NCBI RefSeq assembly: GCF_000350225.1
Contig: NW_005178593.1
Span: 1 to 32,305, forward strand
Reading direction: 5' to 3'
DNA from: Chondrus crispus
Lineage: Eukaryota; Rhodophyta; Florideophyceae; Gigartinales; Gigartinaceae
DNA: 32,305 nt
The notes below the pieces were generated by a model. The model was not told the DNA's origin. It worked only from the letters and a program-made list of their open reading frames with translations, and ran no database searches. Of the stretch, positions 16,915 through 26,742 are shown one piece after another. The stretch's first letter is position 1, and every line of letters starts with the position of its first letter. The translations under genes were made by a program, and so were the position numbers.

Positions 16915-17613
16915 ATGGGTCTCTTCGGCAAGAAGCCTCAGATCATCGACACGCCCTACGTCGCCCCGCCCTCCTCGCGCGCCGCCCCGGGGCCCTCGCT
17001 CGATGATACCATCCACAGCTCCGCCATGCGCGAGGGCAACATCAACGCCCGCATCCAGAGCCTCGAGACCGACATCCTCAACCACAAGCGTGAGATGCAG
17101 CGCTCGCGCCCCGGTACGGCCACGCATAACATGTACAAGCGCCGCGCGTTGCAGGCCATGAAGCAAAAGAAGCAGCTGGAAAATCGCGCCGCTATGTCCT
17201 CAAACGCCACTTTCAACCTCGAACAAGTCAGGGATACCAAGTATATGGTCCAGGATAACATCGCTATGGTCGCAAACTTGCGCACTGCTAACCAGGATCT
17301 CCGCGCCGCGCAGCAGCATATTGACATCGACCAGGTCGAAGACTTGCAGGATGATATGCAGGAGGCCCTGGGAGAGGCGTCGGAAGTGCAGGAGGTTTTG
17401 GGGCGGTCGTACGATGTCGACCACGTCGATGAGAGTGACCTCATGGCCGAGTTGGATGAACTTGAAGAGGACTCGGTTAATTATGCCCAGGGCGAAAGCT
17501 TGCAGACACCATCATACTTGCAGCCGGCCGCCATTGAGTCTGGCGCGGCCCAAGGGCAGTTGCCACGCCCCAACTATGCCCAACCGGAATCCATGCCCGC
17601 CCAGAGATATTAG
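16915..17613 (+). CDS. CHMP5: ESCRT-III-associated protein CHMP5/Vps60
   Basis: This 232-residue Snf7-family protein acts late in ESCRT-III membrane scission at multivesicular bodies, where CHMP5/Vps60 binds the Vps4 cofactor LIP5/Vta1. It starts MGLFGKK like other CHMP5 proteins. A proline-rich loop and a basic helical hairpin follow (RIQSLETDILNHKREM, MYKRRALQAMKQKKQLE). The acidic second half contains DIDQVEDLQDDMQEA, GEASEVQEVLGRSYDV and ESDLMAELDELEED, matching the family's signature stretch. The C-terminal 40 residues (PSYLQPAAIES to QRY) are a Pro/Gln-rich tail. Human CHMP5 is about 219 residues, so the length is normal. The start has CACC before ATG, and no intron is needed. Confidence 0.92.
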   Translation: MGLFGKKPQIIDTPYVAPPSSRAAPGPSLDDTIHSSAMREGNINARIQSLETDILNHKREMQRSRPGTATHNMYKRRALQAMKQKKQLENRAAMSSNATFNLEQVRDTKYMVQDNIAMVANLRTANQDLRAAQQHIDIDQVEDLQDDMQEALGEASEVQEVLGRSYDVDHVDESDLMAELDELEEDSVNYAQGESLQTPSYLQPAAIESGAAQGQLPRPNYAQPESMPAQRY

Positions 17614-20235
17614 AGCCGCGTTCGTACCTGTGTAGATGGAGATGTTCGGTTAAAGCGTCTTGCGATTGCCTGTCGTTGTGAAGCAGTGGTACAAAATGCC
17701 ATTACCGCTGTTGTTCAAGGGGGGCGTGTCGCGGATTTCTCTGCAACGACAATGCCCTCACATATAGCTCCTGAAGAGGGGCTACAATGCCAACATGCAT
17801 TGAACGACGCCGCGCGCTTTCGTGTCGGGCGGACGACTCGCACACTTTATTGTATAGCACATCGTTTAGAGAAGCTCCACGAGTAAACTAAGCAACAAAG
17901 CCCCTTGTGTCGCTTCTCGACCTCAGTAGCCCAATACCATCAGAACGTGTACTGTATACCGAACATCTCCCCTCACAGTGAATTCCACACAATTTTTTCA
18001 GGATTCCATCACGTTTTTTGAGAGGATGTAAAGTTTAGCTTCAAATATCCGAAAGCAATCGCCGTGCACGTACACTGGCCACAAAGAGCATGGACAGAGA
18101 TCAACTGTGCTGTGTGTCAATTATCCTGAGAGTTTGTTAAACGGCGATGTCTCGTCGGGGCTCGTTCACGAGACCCATAACAGGTGCAAAGGACACAACT
18201 CTCTACAGTACCACAAATCAGTATCCAGATTCTAGTTACCCGGCAACCCTGCTCATCAATATCCACTGGTCTCTGCAAAAAGAAAGTCTCGAGATTCGAT
18301 TGCCTCAGCCAAGCGTCTTTTCCGTGATAACATCAAAAAGCCAAATGGAGTTTGTTGGGAGAACAACTATTTATAACTAATTTGCATCATATATACGGGC
18401 ACTGTTTGACATTTCCTATTTAAACTTTAGCGTTTTCTTTAAAAACGTGAACTAAAAGAAACTGTCACTGCGAAATACGAAATAGCAAAAAGGGAGTGCA
18501 ATAAACGTCTTTACAAAGGTCAACTTACCTCAGCGTCTAATGCCAACAATGGCATAGAAATGTGGCTGCACTAACACAAGTTCGAATGAGTAATTTTCTA
18601 TATTCTTGTGCATGCTAGCTACCTAGCACAATGAAACCCTACAATAAAAGTTCCGATGACCCTTCTACACTACAACAATTTACACAAACGCGATCTTCAA
18701 GATGCGTTTTGCCCAGCGGCTCCCCATTTTTGTTCCCCGTCAAACAGGATCCAGCCATGCACAGCAGACTCAGTCAACATATGCTAAGGGTTGCTTAACA
18801 AACGAGCACTGGAGCAGGGAGCCCTAAGGTGTCCTGTGCTAATCGTGGCTCACTCAAGTTTAATCTTTTCAGAAAACTTCGCAAAACTCGTTGTGATCCC
18901 TGGTAGGAGAATATATAATTCAGACAACTGCCGACAAAGCGTTGGACTCCCTAAGCATTCGACGAAAAAACTCACTCTGAGACACAAACCAACAGTCAGT
19001 GTGTTACCACAAACAAGTGCGTAGTCCGTCTGCAGAAACGCTTGTCCATTTTGATGAGATCGTTCTTTGTGCAATGGTGGTTTTGGAAACACAAGCCTTA
19101 GATTTTCCAATTCAACTGCGCACATCTGCTCATGAATCACATCGCAAAGTCTGCGGGTCGATAAGCGTTTATACATTTTGATTGGGCATCAACCCTGCAT
19201 GCAGCTTAGCTGTTCAGCAATGCCAGAAAGCACATCTGTTTGATGCAGATGAATTGTACGCATTGACATGCCCTTCTAGACATTGTGGATGAACGTGCCA
19301 AACGGAAGAATGGTTCGTGAGGTCTGCTATTTCCTTGAGAATTTGCAGAATGGCGTCGACTTTTACGCATCTTCACCACAACTTTCTTCACTTTTGTTTC
19401 TTTCATATGCGGTGGAAGAGTGAGGAAGCACATGTGTGGTGGCGACGAATCTTCGAGGGGAAGAGATCTACCGCTCGTCCAATACTGTAAAGACATGGTC
19501 GTTTCCAATAAGGATCTTTCAGTGGACATCCTCTCTTATCAGACATTGTCAAAGAAAAGCATTAATTCTCATCTGTTTGATGGTTCAGCGCTATTTCTAA
19601 GGCAACAATTTGGCGTACCGAGGGTGCTCTCATTGGACGCTTTCCTCTGGAACAATTGTGGTGCCATATTTGGAAGCATTGAATGGGTACCTCAACTTAC
19701 TTTTGCCTTGCCTGAAACTTCTCGAGGATGGGACGATATGCCATTGCAGGGAAAGCCAGCCATGTGATTTAGGTCGCAGATTGGTGCGGCAGAAAGTTTG
19801 ATAAAACAGTGCTGTGGTACAGAAGATCAGTTAGAGGATTGGTTGATGGAATGAATACCAGTGCAGAAAAGGAGCCACGTTCCTTCTCGGCAATCCATTT
19901 GTTTGAATTGTGAGAAGCACTCTCTCATACAACATCTATTTCCATAGCAGCAAAGGTCGAGGAGGTTGCATAGACATTTCCACTATAGACCGAAATACTA
20001 ACACAGAGCGTCATCTGACAGGAGCCCTGGGAATCGAAAGGCTTCGTGATTTTTGAACTGGAGGCCAGTTGGGCATGCTTCACTTTGTATATTTATTAGT
20101 GCACCCGACCGACATAATCTCTTAGTAGCATGTGCGACATACCTATGACCTTGCAAATCGATAACAACCTCTGCACCGTGGAGCGAGAGAGTCAAAGAAA
20201 GACATCTAACAGCAGCTTTTGGTATCCTGGCAAAA
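17614..20235. other. Gene-poor, AT-richer region downstream of CHMP5
   Basis: These 2622 bases contain only short reading frames (under 120 codons, for example 19420-19767) with no recognisable motif on either strand. Base composition is visibly more AT-rich than the flanking genes. TACAGTA or its complement occurs at 17950-17956, 18204-18210 and 19483-19489. No tRNA, rRNA, transposase or reverse transcriptase signature was seen. Multi-exon genes with short exons or long non-coding RNAs could be hidden here. Confidence 0.45.
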
Positions 20236-20868
20236 ATGGACTCCAACGCAACTTTGAGAAGTTCTTCTAGATCTGGGTCACGGTCATCTCGGTCACAGGG
20301 TAGGGGTCGAGGTTCAAATCGGCAAAACGGGAATCGTCAGTCTACCGAAGATGGTTTGGATGAGTTTTTGAGCAACCAAAAACAAGAGTTGCTTGTCAGA
20401 CGGATGTTTATTATGAATCAAGGAGGCGGGAATCACATTCTCGCGGCTGAATCAGGCAAAGGGGAAACGTACGTGATAAGGCACACAATGGAACTGAAAG
20501 CGATTCATTTCTGGTATTATCAAACAGGTCTGGACCACAGGATGTTCCCCACCTTTCACGCTAGCGTCGAGGCGCTCTGGAGATCGTTGGTGCGGTACGG
20601 GGTTGAGGTGACTGGGGATTTCAGGGGTTTCAATATGCTGAACGTCAACGAAAGGAACAGTCGCGGCAACAGACCAAAGGTGACTATTGACAGCTTCATT
20701 GGTGTCCCATACTACAACTCACGAGAATCTTTGGTCGTCAAAGGAGCGCGAATTGAAGGGAGAAATGGAGAATTTGGAAACAATCCACTTTCTCGAATCG
20801 TGTATCTATATGATTCACGGGATGAGACATTCACCCTTCAGAAGAGGCGGTTCTACTTCATCAGATAA
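20236..20868 (+). CDS. Unrecognised 210-residue protein with Arg/Ser/Gly-rich N-terminus
   Basis: I do not recognise this protein. Residues 9-36 are a basic Ser/Arg/Gly/Asn-rich tract (SSRSGSRSSRSQGRGRG), as seen in nucleic-acid-binding arms. The remaining 160 residues look folded and beta-rich, with many aromatic residues (AIHFWYYQTGLDHRMFPTF, RRFYFIR at the end). There is no signal peptide, membrane segment or cysteine cluster. A complete frame of this length beginning with ATG in an AT-rich region is suggestive but does not prove a gene. GC is near 47%, below the housekeeping genes. It stands alone, 2.6 kb from CHMP5 and 1.5 kb from PEX1. It may be a lineage-specific gene or of viral or mobile origin, since basic arms ahead of beta-rich domains also occur in coat and nucleocapsid proteins. 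That last idea is speculation. Confidence 0.5.
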   Translation: MDSNATLRSSSRSGSRSSRSQGRGRGSNRQNGNRQSTEDGLDEFLSNQKQELLVRRMFIMNQGGGNHILAAESGKGETYVIRHTMELKAIHFWYYQTGLDHRMFPTFHASVEALWRSLVRYGVEVTGDFRGFNMLNVNERNSRGNRPKVTIDSFIGVPYYNSRESLVVKGARIEGRNGEFGNNPLSRIVYLYDSRDETFTLQKRRFYFIR

Positions 20869-22423
20869 GCTGTTGACGGAAGTTGTTTGAGTGTTTACAA
20901 GTTCGTCATGCGTGATAGTGCTCGGTAGCATTTGTAAAACCCTCTCAAATGGACTTGACAACCGTGCCTTAAAGCTTTTCTGGATTGCTCATGTCAGGTA
21001 AGAAACAGGTTAGTTTTTATGTACAGTAAACTGAAAAGCAACGAGATATGGTACAAGGGTACTATCGAGACCCGAGATATTGGCGCCCTTTGGTCCTTAG
21101 AATCACAAAGTGTATGACGGACTCAGAGAGTTGCCTACAAGTACGTGGTTACTTCAATAAAATGCGACAGAGAGTTCATGCGGTGAAAACACGTCCTTCC
21201 CCAGGCGTCCATGCCAATCGTTGTATTGGATGGCCTCTTCCAATGTCTTTGCTCGATAATACGCTTAACACAGGCGTGCAAGATGGCCTCTCTTCGCGAC
21301 TAACTCGAAATCCCTGTAGCAGCCCTCGTACGCGGTAGTGTGTGATATACCCTCGCGGCGATATTCTTTACTGTTTCTGGCTGAGCTGTAGAAAAGGTAG
21401 ACGGGAAGATTTGTTCACACGACAAGCACGACGCCAATAATCAAAACAAAAAAGTGCAAACTGGGCTTTCGCCTACTCTTATACGTCAAGTGTTTAAACG
21501 CGGGGATCTCTCCATTTTGACAAAACCTTTGTATGCTCCATTGTGGTGATGGATAGGGATCATTAGGAGTTTACGTGAGACTTAGTCCGCCCTTTGCGCG
21601 TCAAAGCATTGGCAATCTAATCTAAAAGCTTTGAAATCTTGCCCACAAACCGTCTCGCTCCGCGGACACAACTGGTATATCTGTTAGGGGTTAAAGGGTA
21701 ATATGATTAACCTACCTCTTCTCAAACAACCACACGAGAGGCTGGATTCTCCTGGTATCACCAGCACTCTTTTATGTTTAGGAGTGCAGGAACTACGGAA
21801 GACGATCCGGAATAGTTCGAAGAAATGATTAACTTGCACGAGCTTGCAGTCGGGCATTGCATCCGTGTTCGACATCACTCCTTGGAAAACGCTAGCACAC
21901 TAAGTCGACGCAATCAACGAAGCCTGGAATATCAAAACAATTGCGCGACGACTCATTGGCATGTCATATTACTTCCCAACTTGTTACTGAAATGAAGTAA
22001 AGGGCGCGTGGGTGCCAGCACCTCATCATTCCAGGCAAAACAATTAGGTTGAGGCACCAGTGATGGAATTCACAAGGCATAAATAAATCTCCTTGCGGGA
22101 TATTACACAACGGGGTAGACGTGGAACAGGTGAAAGGATGGATTCCGCAAAGAAAAAGTTACAGTTGGTGGTGCATTCCAAGCACTGGCTGCGTTTTTTT
22201 TTTTTTCCTTTTCGAAGTGATTCGGCAGACTTGAGACTCATTCCGTTCCCTTTCCACCTGCACATGACATACGTCTCTCTCAATACACATTGTCATATGC
22301 CCTGTTCACGTGAGGTTGTTTGTGTGTGCCTTTACACGCGACAACAGCCTACAATCAGCGTATTTGGTGTGTCCTACGTTTTACACCTGACGGATCCCTA
22401 TAATAATTCAGGGAAGAAACAAA
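20869..22423. other. Intergenic region downstream of PEX1
   Basis: These 1555 bases lie between the unrecognised gene and the 3' end of PEX1. Only short non-conserved frames are present. TACAGTA occurs at 21022-21028, CACGTG at 22307-22312, and a run of 13 T at 22194-22206. No RNA gene was recognised. Confidence 0.45.
22194..22206. repeat. T13 homopolymer
   Basis: Thirteen consecutive T bases in non-coding DNA 218 bases beyond the PEX1 stop. On the PEX1 strand it reads as an A-run, so it could be a genomic oligo-A tract near the transcript end or a retroposon tail remnant. Homopolymer length is prone to sequencing error. Confidence 0.8.
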
Positions 22424-25400
22424 CTATTGCAGAGCGACTCTTTTCCCGAATAGCTGAGCTGTTCTCTGCGTATTGGCTCCAATAGTTCCATTTTGATGTT
22501 TCGATTCCTGAGGGGCAAATTGAAGCATGGATCTCGCAAAATACTCTCTCTGCGATCGCGACAGAGATGGCCGACTTCGCTGATGTGCATCCCTGAGGAG
22601 CTCCGGAATTGAGAGCGATGTTTCAATCTCTTTCGATATCCGTTCTCGCTTTCCTTGCTGCAAATGGGCGTCATTCAGGACCGCACCGAGATCTGCGCCA
22701 GTGTAACCGTCGGTGTCTTCAGCCACCTGTCGCAGTGCTGTATCAACGTGTGGTGCAGATGGGAAGAACCCTGTGCTGAGGCTTCGGAGGATATCAAGTC
22801 GTTCCTCGACTGATGACGGAATATCCACCGGAATCCATCGATCCAGTCTTCCTGGCCGGAGCAACGCAGGGTCAATTAGTTCAGGTCGGCTGGTAGTCGC
22901 AATAATATAAACTCCTTCGCTAAGCCGTTCCGCTCCGTCCATACAAGTGAGAAGGGTGTTTACAACCCGATCTGCCACTCCTGTGTGTTCTCCACCTCTC
23001 CTCGGTGCTAAAGAGTCGAACTCGTCGAAAAGAAGAATGCACGGAGTAGAGTTGGCAGCCTTCTCAAAGGCACGACGGACCTCAGCTTCACTTTCCCCAA
23101 TATACTTGCTGAGCAATTCTGGCCCTTTTACCATCACACAACGCATACGACTCTCTACTGCAGCAATTCTCGCGAGCATGGTTTTCCCACATCCCGGGGG
23201 GCCGTACAGTAGGATGCCATGGGGCAGCCTGATGGGAGCTTTGATAAATATGTCAGGACGGCTCGACGGCAGTTGAAGCGATTCCCATAGTGCACTTTTC
23301 GCGCTTTCTAAAGCTCCCAGTTTGGACCATGCCAGAGACTCCCCTTCTTTCTCTTTGCTGAACGAGATGCCAGATCTGCTTGACGGGGTCATTGACGTGA
23401 GAACTGTGGTTAGAAATCGAAGTATCTGAGTATTGTCAGCTTCCTCGCCTGTCACCCTTGCCAATTCCAGCGCAATTCTAGTTCGCTTTAAGGACACGAC
23501 TATATCCTTCGGGCCGTATCCCTCTGAGAGCGCCCGTAGTGAATCACCGTCCCTTTTCATGGAGGAGAGCACGCTACTTGTCGCTGGAAGACAAAATGCA
23601 CATTGCAGGCCTGTCCAGAACAAGAGCATCCTCTCAGTTGCAGTTGGTAATGGCAGGTGCACGACATTTCGAAGAATCCCGGGACTTCTCAAACTTGAAT
23701 CCAGATCGTTTGCCGACTCACATGTCATGATGAGGAAGACTGGTTCGGAATGAAGCTTTTTGATGTGGTGTTCAAGCTCCCGTGCTATGGCCTGCCCTCG
23801 GCGGCCACTTTTGCCATCGGAATCGTTAGTTTCTCTATCCCGATCGCTTGCCCTACTGCCGAGCAACATATCGAGGTCATCCAAGACGATCAGACCTGGT
23901 CCTCCATCGATTGCAGCCGCAAAAGCACGTTGGATACGATTTATCGAGACTTCTTGACGTTCACCTGAATGGACCTTTCCTCGAATCCAAACTGTTCTAA
24001 CGAGAGCCAGATCTGTTAATAGCGATGCAACTGCCCTACAGACATACGTCTTGCCAGACCCTAGTGGACCCTCGAGGGACACCGCTCGACATATGTTCTG
24101 CTTTTGCTTCTTCGCCAAGCGGTCTTTGAAACAACTACTGGAGAGACGAATGATAGACTCTACCGCATTACGTTCTGATGCAGTGAGGGATGATAATGTG
24201 TCTGATGGTGAAAGCAGTTGCGGTTGTTTTGGTTCCTTAAATAGATTTGCAAGCTTCTGTGGCCCAGGCCCAAGCGCACTCGACACAGTGTGACTGGAGC
24301 TTTCCAAGGGCTCTCTGGCGTTCGAAGGCTCGCAGACTGTTTGAGTTGGGAAGCTCTGTCGCCCTTCCTTGACAAGGCGCTTCTTCTTTGCGTTCTCAAG
24401 GAACTCTGTTGGATTGTTGTCATGCAATGCTGCGAACAGGTTGTCGCTAGCAGCACCTGGCTCATCGTGGATTTCCTTGATGCCTTCCCTATCCCAAATG
24501 TCTACATCTTTCTTCATGCATGCTCCCTTCTCGTTCGATGTCTCAGTGTCGTTTAAGCGGATTCGCACATCTCGTAGACACATGCCGTCGTAGTAGACAC
24601 CCGAGCCTTGTATAAATTGCGTTAAAGATAAAGATATCGTAGGATTACTTGCTGGTAACTTGGTGACACCTATCTCCTTTCCACCCTTTTCAAATGGAGG
24701 CATTTCATCAAACAGAACAGGTACAAACGGTGACAGCTCTAAGTCTTTCCATAACCAAGGCGGGAGCGAGACATGCCCCTTCGGCACATCTGGATGAGAC
24801 AAGAAGGCGATGGGGAGGGCAAGCTGTTTATCGGAGCCATGACCCTTTCGTGACGCGAGAGCAAAACGCAGCCCGTGAGACGACACATCGTCTTCTGCAG
24901 AATCTGCATGTAAAACAGCATGTGTCAGAGCGACGTTTTCGGGCAAGGACGGCATTGCGGCCTTCCTATACGGCACGACGCGGTAAAAGGCGGAAACTCG
25001 CTTGTGGGCTTTCCGATGCGCGCCCACGTCCACGGAACCTGGGCGCACTGGCGGGGATTCGATCTCGATCTCGGAGTCCGCCACCAGCAGTGCGTACGGT
25101 GGCTCCTGCGGAAGTGCATGGTGGGGTTGGGGAGTGAGTTTGACGACGCGCACAAGCACGGAGTCGCGTCCCGGCAATCGGAGCGGAATTTCAAGGCCTG
25201 GGTAGATGACGCGGACCTGTGCGAGAATGTTGCGCTCTAAGGCATCTGCGGTGCCGCTGAGCATGGAATACTGGTGGAGTGCCTTCTCAAAAGGGTCTGG
25301 ATGCTTTGATTGGGAAGCAGGCAGATGGGGGTCGGGAATGCCGTTCGGCGCGGAAGGGAGACAAGCATCGTATGCGACTGGGCGTATCAAGGCGGATTTG

Positions 25401-25726
25401 ACAGTGTGCTTGGGGTGGTTGTCGACGACGCGCTCGACGACTGCGGCTGTGAGTGTGGTGCCATTAGCAAGTTGGAGGGCTTGGGCGAAGGCGGGGTGGA
25501 GGCCGATGCTATAAGGCAGGTCCAGTGTCGCGCCAGTCCACGCGACGAAGAGCGGTTTCGCGGTTTGGGATTTGTGTGTTGTGGAGGGTTGGAGCTTGAG
25601 GATGACAAGGGCAGCGAAGGGATGGATGTCAGATAGGGAGGAAGCCACGGGGATGGGGAGCGCAACGGAGCAGTGGGCTGGGGTTGTAGAGGATTCGGCA
25701 GCATGGTGAACTACATGAAGCTTCAT
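22424..25726 (-). CDS. PEX1: Peroxisome biogenesis AAA ATPase PEX1
   Basis: This 1100-residue type II AAA ATPase forms with PEX6 the motor that extracts ubiquitinated PEX5 from the peroxisomal membrane. The N-terminal region (to about 220) matches PEX1, including ALERNILAQVRVIYPGLEIPL and YALLVADSEIEIE. The D1 module has Walker A GPLGSGKT near 555 and Walker B LIVLDDLDML near 613, with Asp where the catalytic Glu would be. PEX1 D1 is usually degenerate in this way. D2 is canonical: Walker A GPPGCGKT near 840, then KGPELLSKYIGESE, Walker B CILLFDEFDSLAPRRGG near 898, and ATTSRPELIDPALLRPGRLD. KGPELL..YIG and DEF-S-APRRG identify PEX1 over PEX6 or CDC48. The start ATG has A at -3. No intron is needed. 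Its presence implies functional peroxisomes. Confidence 0.93.
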   Translation of the reverse strand: MKLHVVHHAAESSTTPAHCSVALPIPVASSLSDIHPFAALVILKLQPSTTHKSQTAKPLFVAWTGATLDLPYSIGLHPAFAQALQLANGTTLTAAVVERVVDNHPKHTVKSALIRPVAYDACLPSAPNGIPDPHLPASQSKHPDPFEKALHQYSMLSGTADALERNILAQVRVIYPGLEIPLRLPGRDSVLVRVVKLTPQPHHALPQEPPYALLVADSEIEIESPPVRPGSVDVGAHRKAHKRVSAFYRVVPYRKAAMPSLPENVALTHAVLHADSAEDDVSSHGLRFALASRKGHGSDKQLALPIAFLSHPDVPKGHVSLPPWLWKDLELSPFVPVLFDEMPPFEKGGKEIGVTKLPASNPTISLSLTQFIQGSGVYYDGMCLRDVRIRLNDTETSNEKGACMKKDVDIWDREGIKEIHDEPGAASDNLFAALHDNNPTEFLENAKKKRLVKEGRQSFPTQTVCEPSNAREPLESSSHTVSSALGPGPQKLANLFKEPKQPQLLSPSDTLSSLTASERNAVESIIRLSSSCFKDRLAKKQKQNICRAVSLEGPLGSGKTYVCRAVASLLTDLALVRTVWIRGKVHSGERQEVSINRIQRAFAAAIDGGPGLIVLDDLDMLLGSRASDRDRETNDSDGKSGRRGQAIARELEHHIKKLHSEPVFLIMTCESANDLDSSLRSPGILRNVVHLPLPTATERMLLFWTGLQCAFCLPATSSVLSSMKRDGDSLRALSEGYGPKDIVVSLKRTRIALELARVTGEEADNTQILRFLTTVLTSMTPSSRSGISFSKEKEGESLAWSKLGALESAKSALWESLQLPSSRPDIFIKAPIRLPHGILLYGPPGCGKTMLARIAAVESRMRCVMVKGPELLSKYIGESEAEVRRAFEKAANSTPCILLFDEFDSLAPRRGGEHTGVADRVVNTLLTCMDGAERLSEGVYIIATTSRPELIDPALLRPGRLDRWIPVDIPSSVEERLDILRSLSTGFFPSAPHVDTALRQVAEDTDGYTGADLGAVLNDAHLQQGKRERISKEIETSLSIPELLRDAHQRSRPSLSRSQREYFARSMLQFAPQESKHQNGTIGANTQRTAQLFGKRVALQ

Positions 25727-26742
25727 GGTCGTTGTTTGGGCATGTGCAAGGGGGAGTAGGGGGAAGCAAGCATGTTGTGGTGTTCAATAGTGGATGTTTA
25801 AGCCATGGACAGAGATGTAGCATAAGCGACGAAGATGTTTTGGGAGCAATCTGAACCTGTGTGGGTGTGGATTGACGTTGACAATCAATAGGTTTGGAAC
25901 GAGTTCAAAGTGTGAGATGGGAAAACGAGACAGGACACGTGTTGACGCTGTAAAATTCGTGTACAGTACTCCTACATTGTACACTGTAATGCGGAAGTGT
26001 CGTGATGCATGCACGTGGTACACGTGTAAGATAGAAAAGGATCGAAATGAATGAGGGTGTCCTGGACAGTAACGGCAACATCGCGAGGTTGCGTCGGCAG
26101 GGACGGACAGGCGACGGCACTGGCGCATGAAATGAAACGGCTGTCTGTAACCTTCCTCCTCTCGAATGCTCTTGTTGACTTGCCCACCGTCCCGCATCCA
26201 CCACGGACACGCGAATCGCACTATGTCTTCTCCATTTCTGAACGTTTCACCTCAACAGAGCAGACTATCCCTTTCCCCTACTCCCTTCCCCGCCCAGACT
26301 GGCCAGTGTCCCTCCGCTTTGCCTTTATTACCGCCACCTCCAGTGACATGGCAATCATTCCCTCATCCTTTCCCGCGTGGCTTGCTTTGCTGCATGTCTA
26401 TACTTACATAAGCATGGCAATTTAGCTTGGCGAGACGTCATATACAGTTCTATATCGTCGCTTTTCTCACATGTCCCTGCTTCCGCCATACTGGCATACT
26501 TGCGGAACGACTAATTCTCAAATCCTTGAATGTGCACAACTCAACTCTGCCATCCAGTGCACCTTTAATATGTCCTAACATCCGCATCTGATCCAACCAA
26601 GTACCCCTTTGCTCTCTTTTGCTCTCTCTCCTTCGTTGACTCTGTACTCTTTTCACTTTATCAACTAATATACCCCATCAAAACCTTTCTCAAACCGCAC
26701 ATCGTCCCTCTCAGACCTTGCTCTCGTGCCCTAACTTACATC
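25727..26742. promoter_or_regulatory. Divergent spacer, PEX1 / secreted propeller protein
   Basis: These 1016 bases lie between two divergent starts. The PEX1-proximal part holds CACGTG at 25936-25941 and a pair at 26012-26017 and 26021-26026 separated by GTA, plus TACAGTA at 25962-25968. The half nearer the secreted protein is pyrimidine-rich, with TATA-like stretches near 26441 and 26668. No coding sequence was recognised. Confidence 0.5.

Noticed and set aside
19420..19767. 115-codon plus-strand frame in the gene-poor island
   Set aside because: No motif recognised and composition is unremarkable. It is kept only as part of the island description.
19998..20246. 82-codon minus-strand frame overlapping the start of the unrecognised protein
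   Set aside because: No conserved motif, and the overlap with a longer frame makes it more likely a chance frame.
20311..20320. GGTTCAAATC, resembling a tRNA B box
   Set aside because: No matching A box, acceptor stem or anticodon arm can be drawn around it, and it lies inside the coding sequence of the unrecognised protein.
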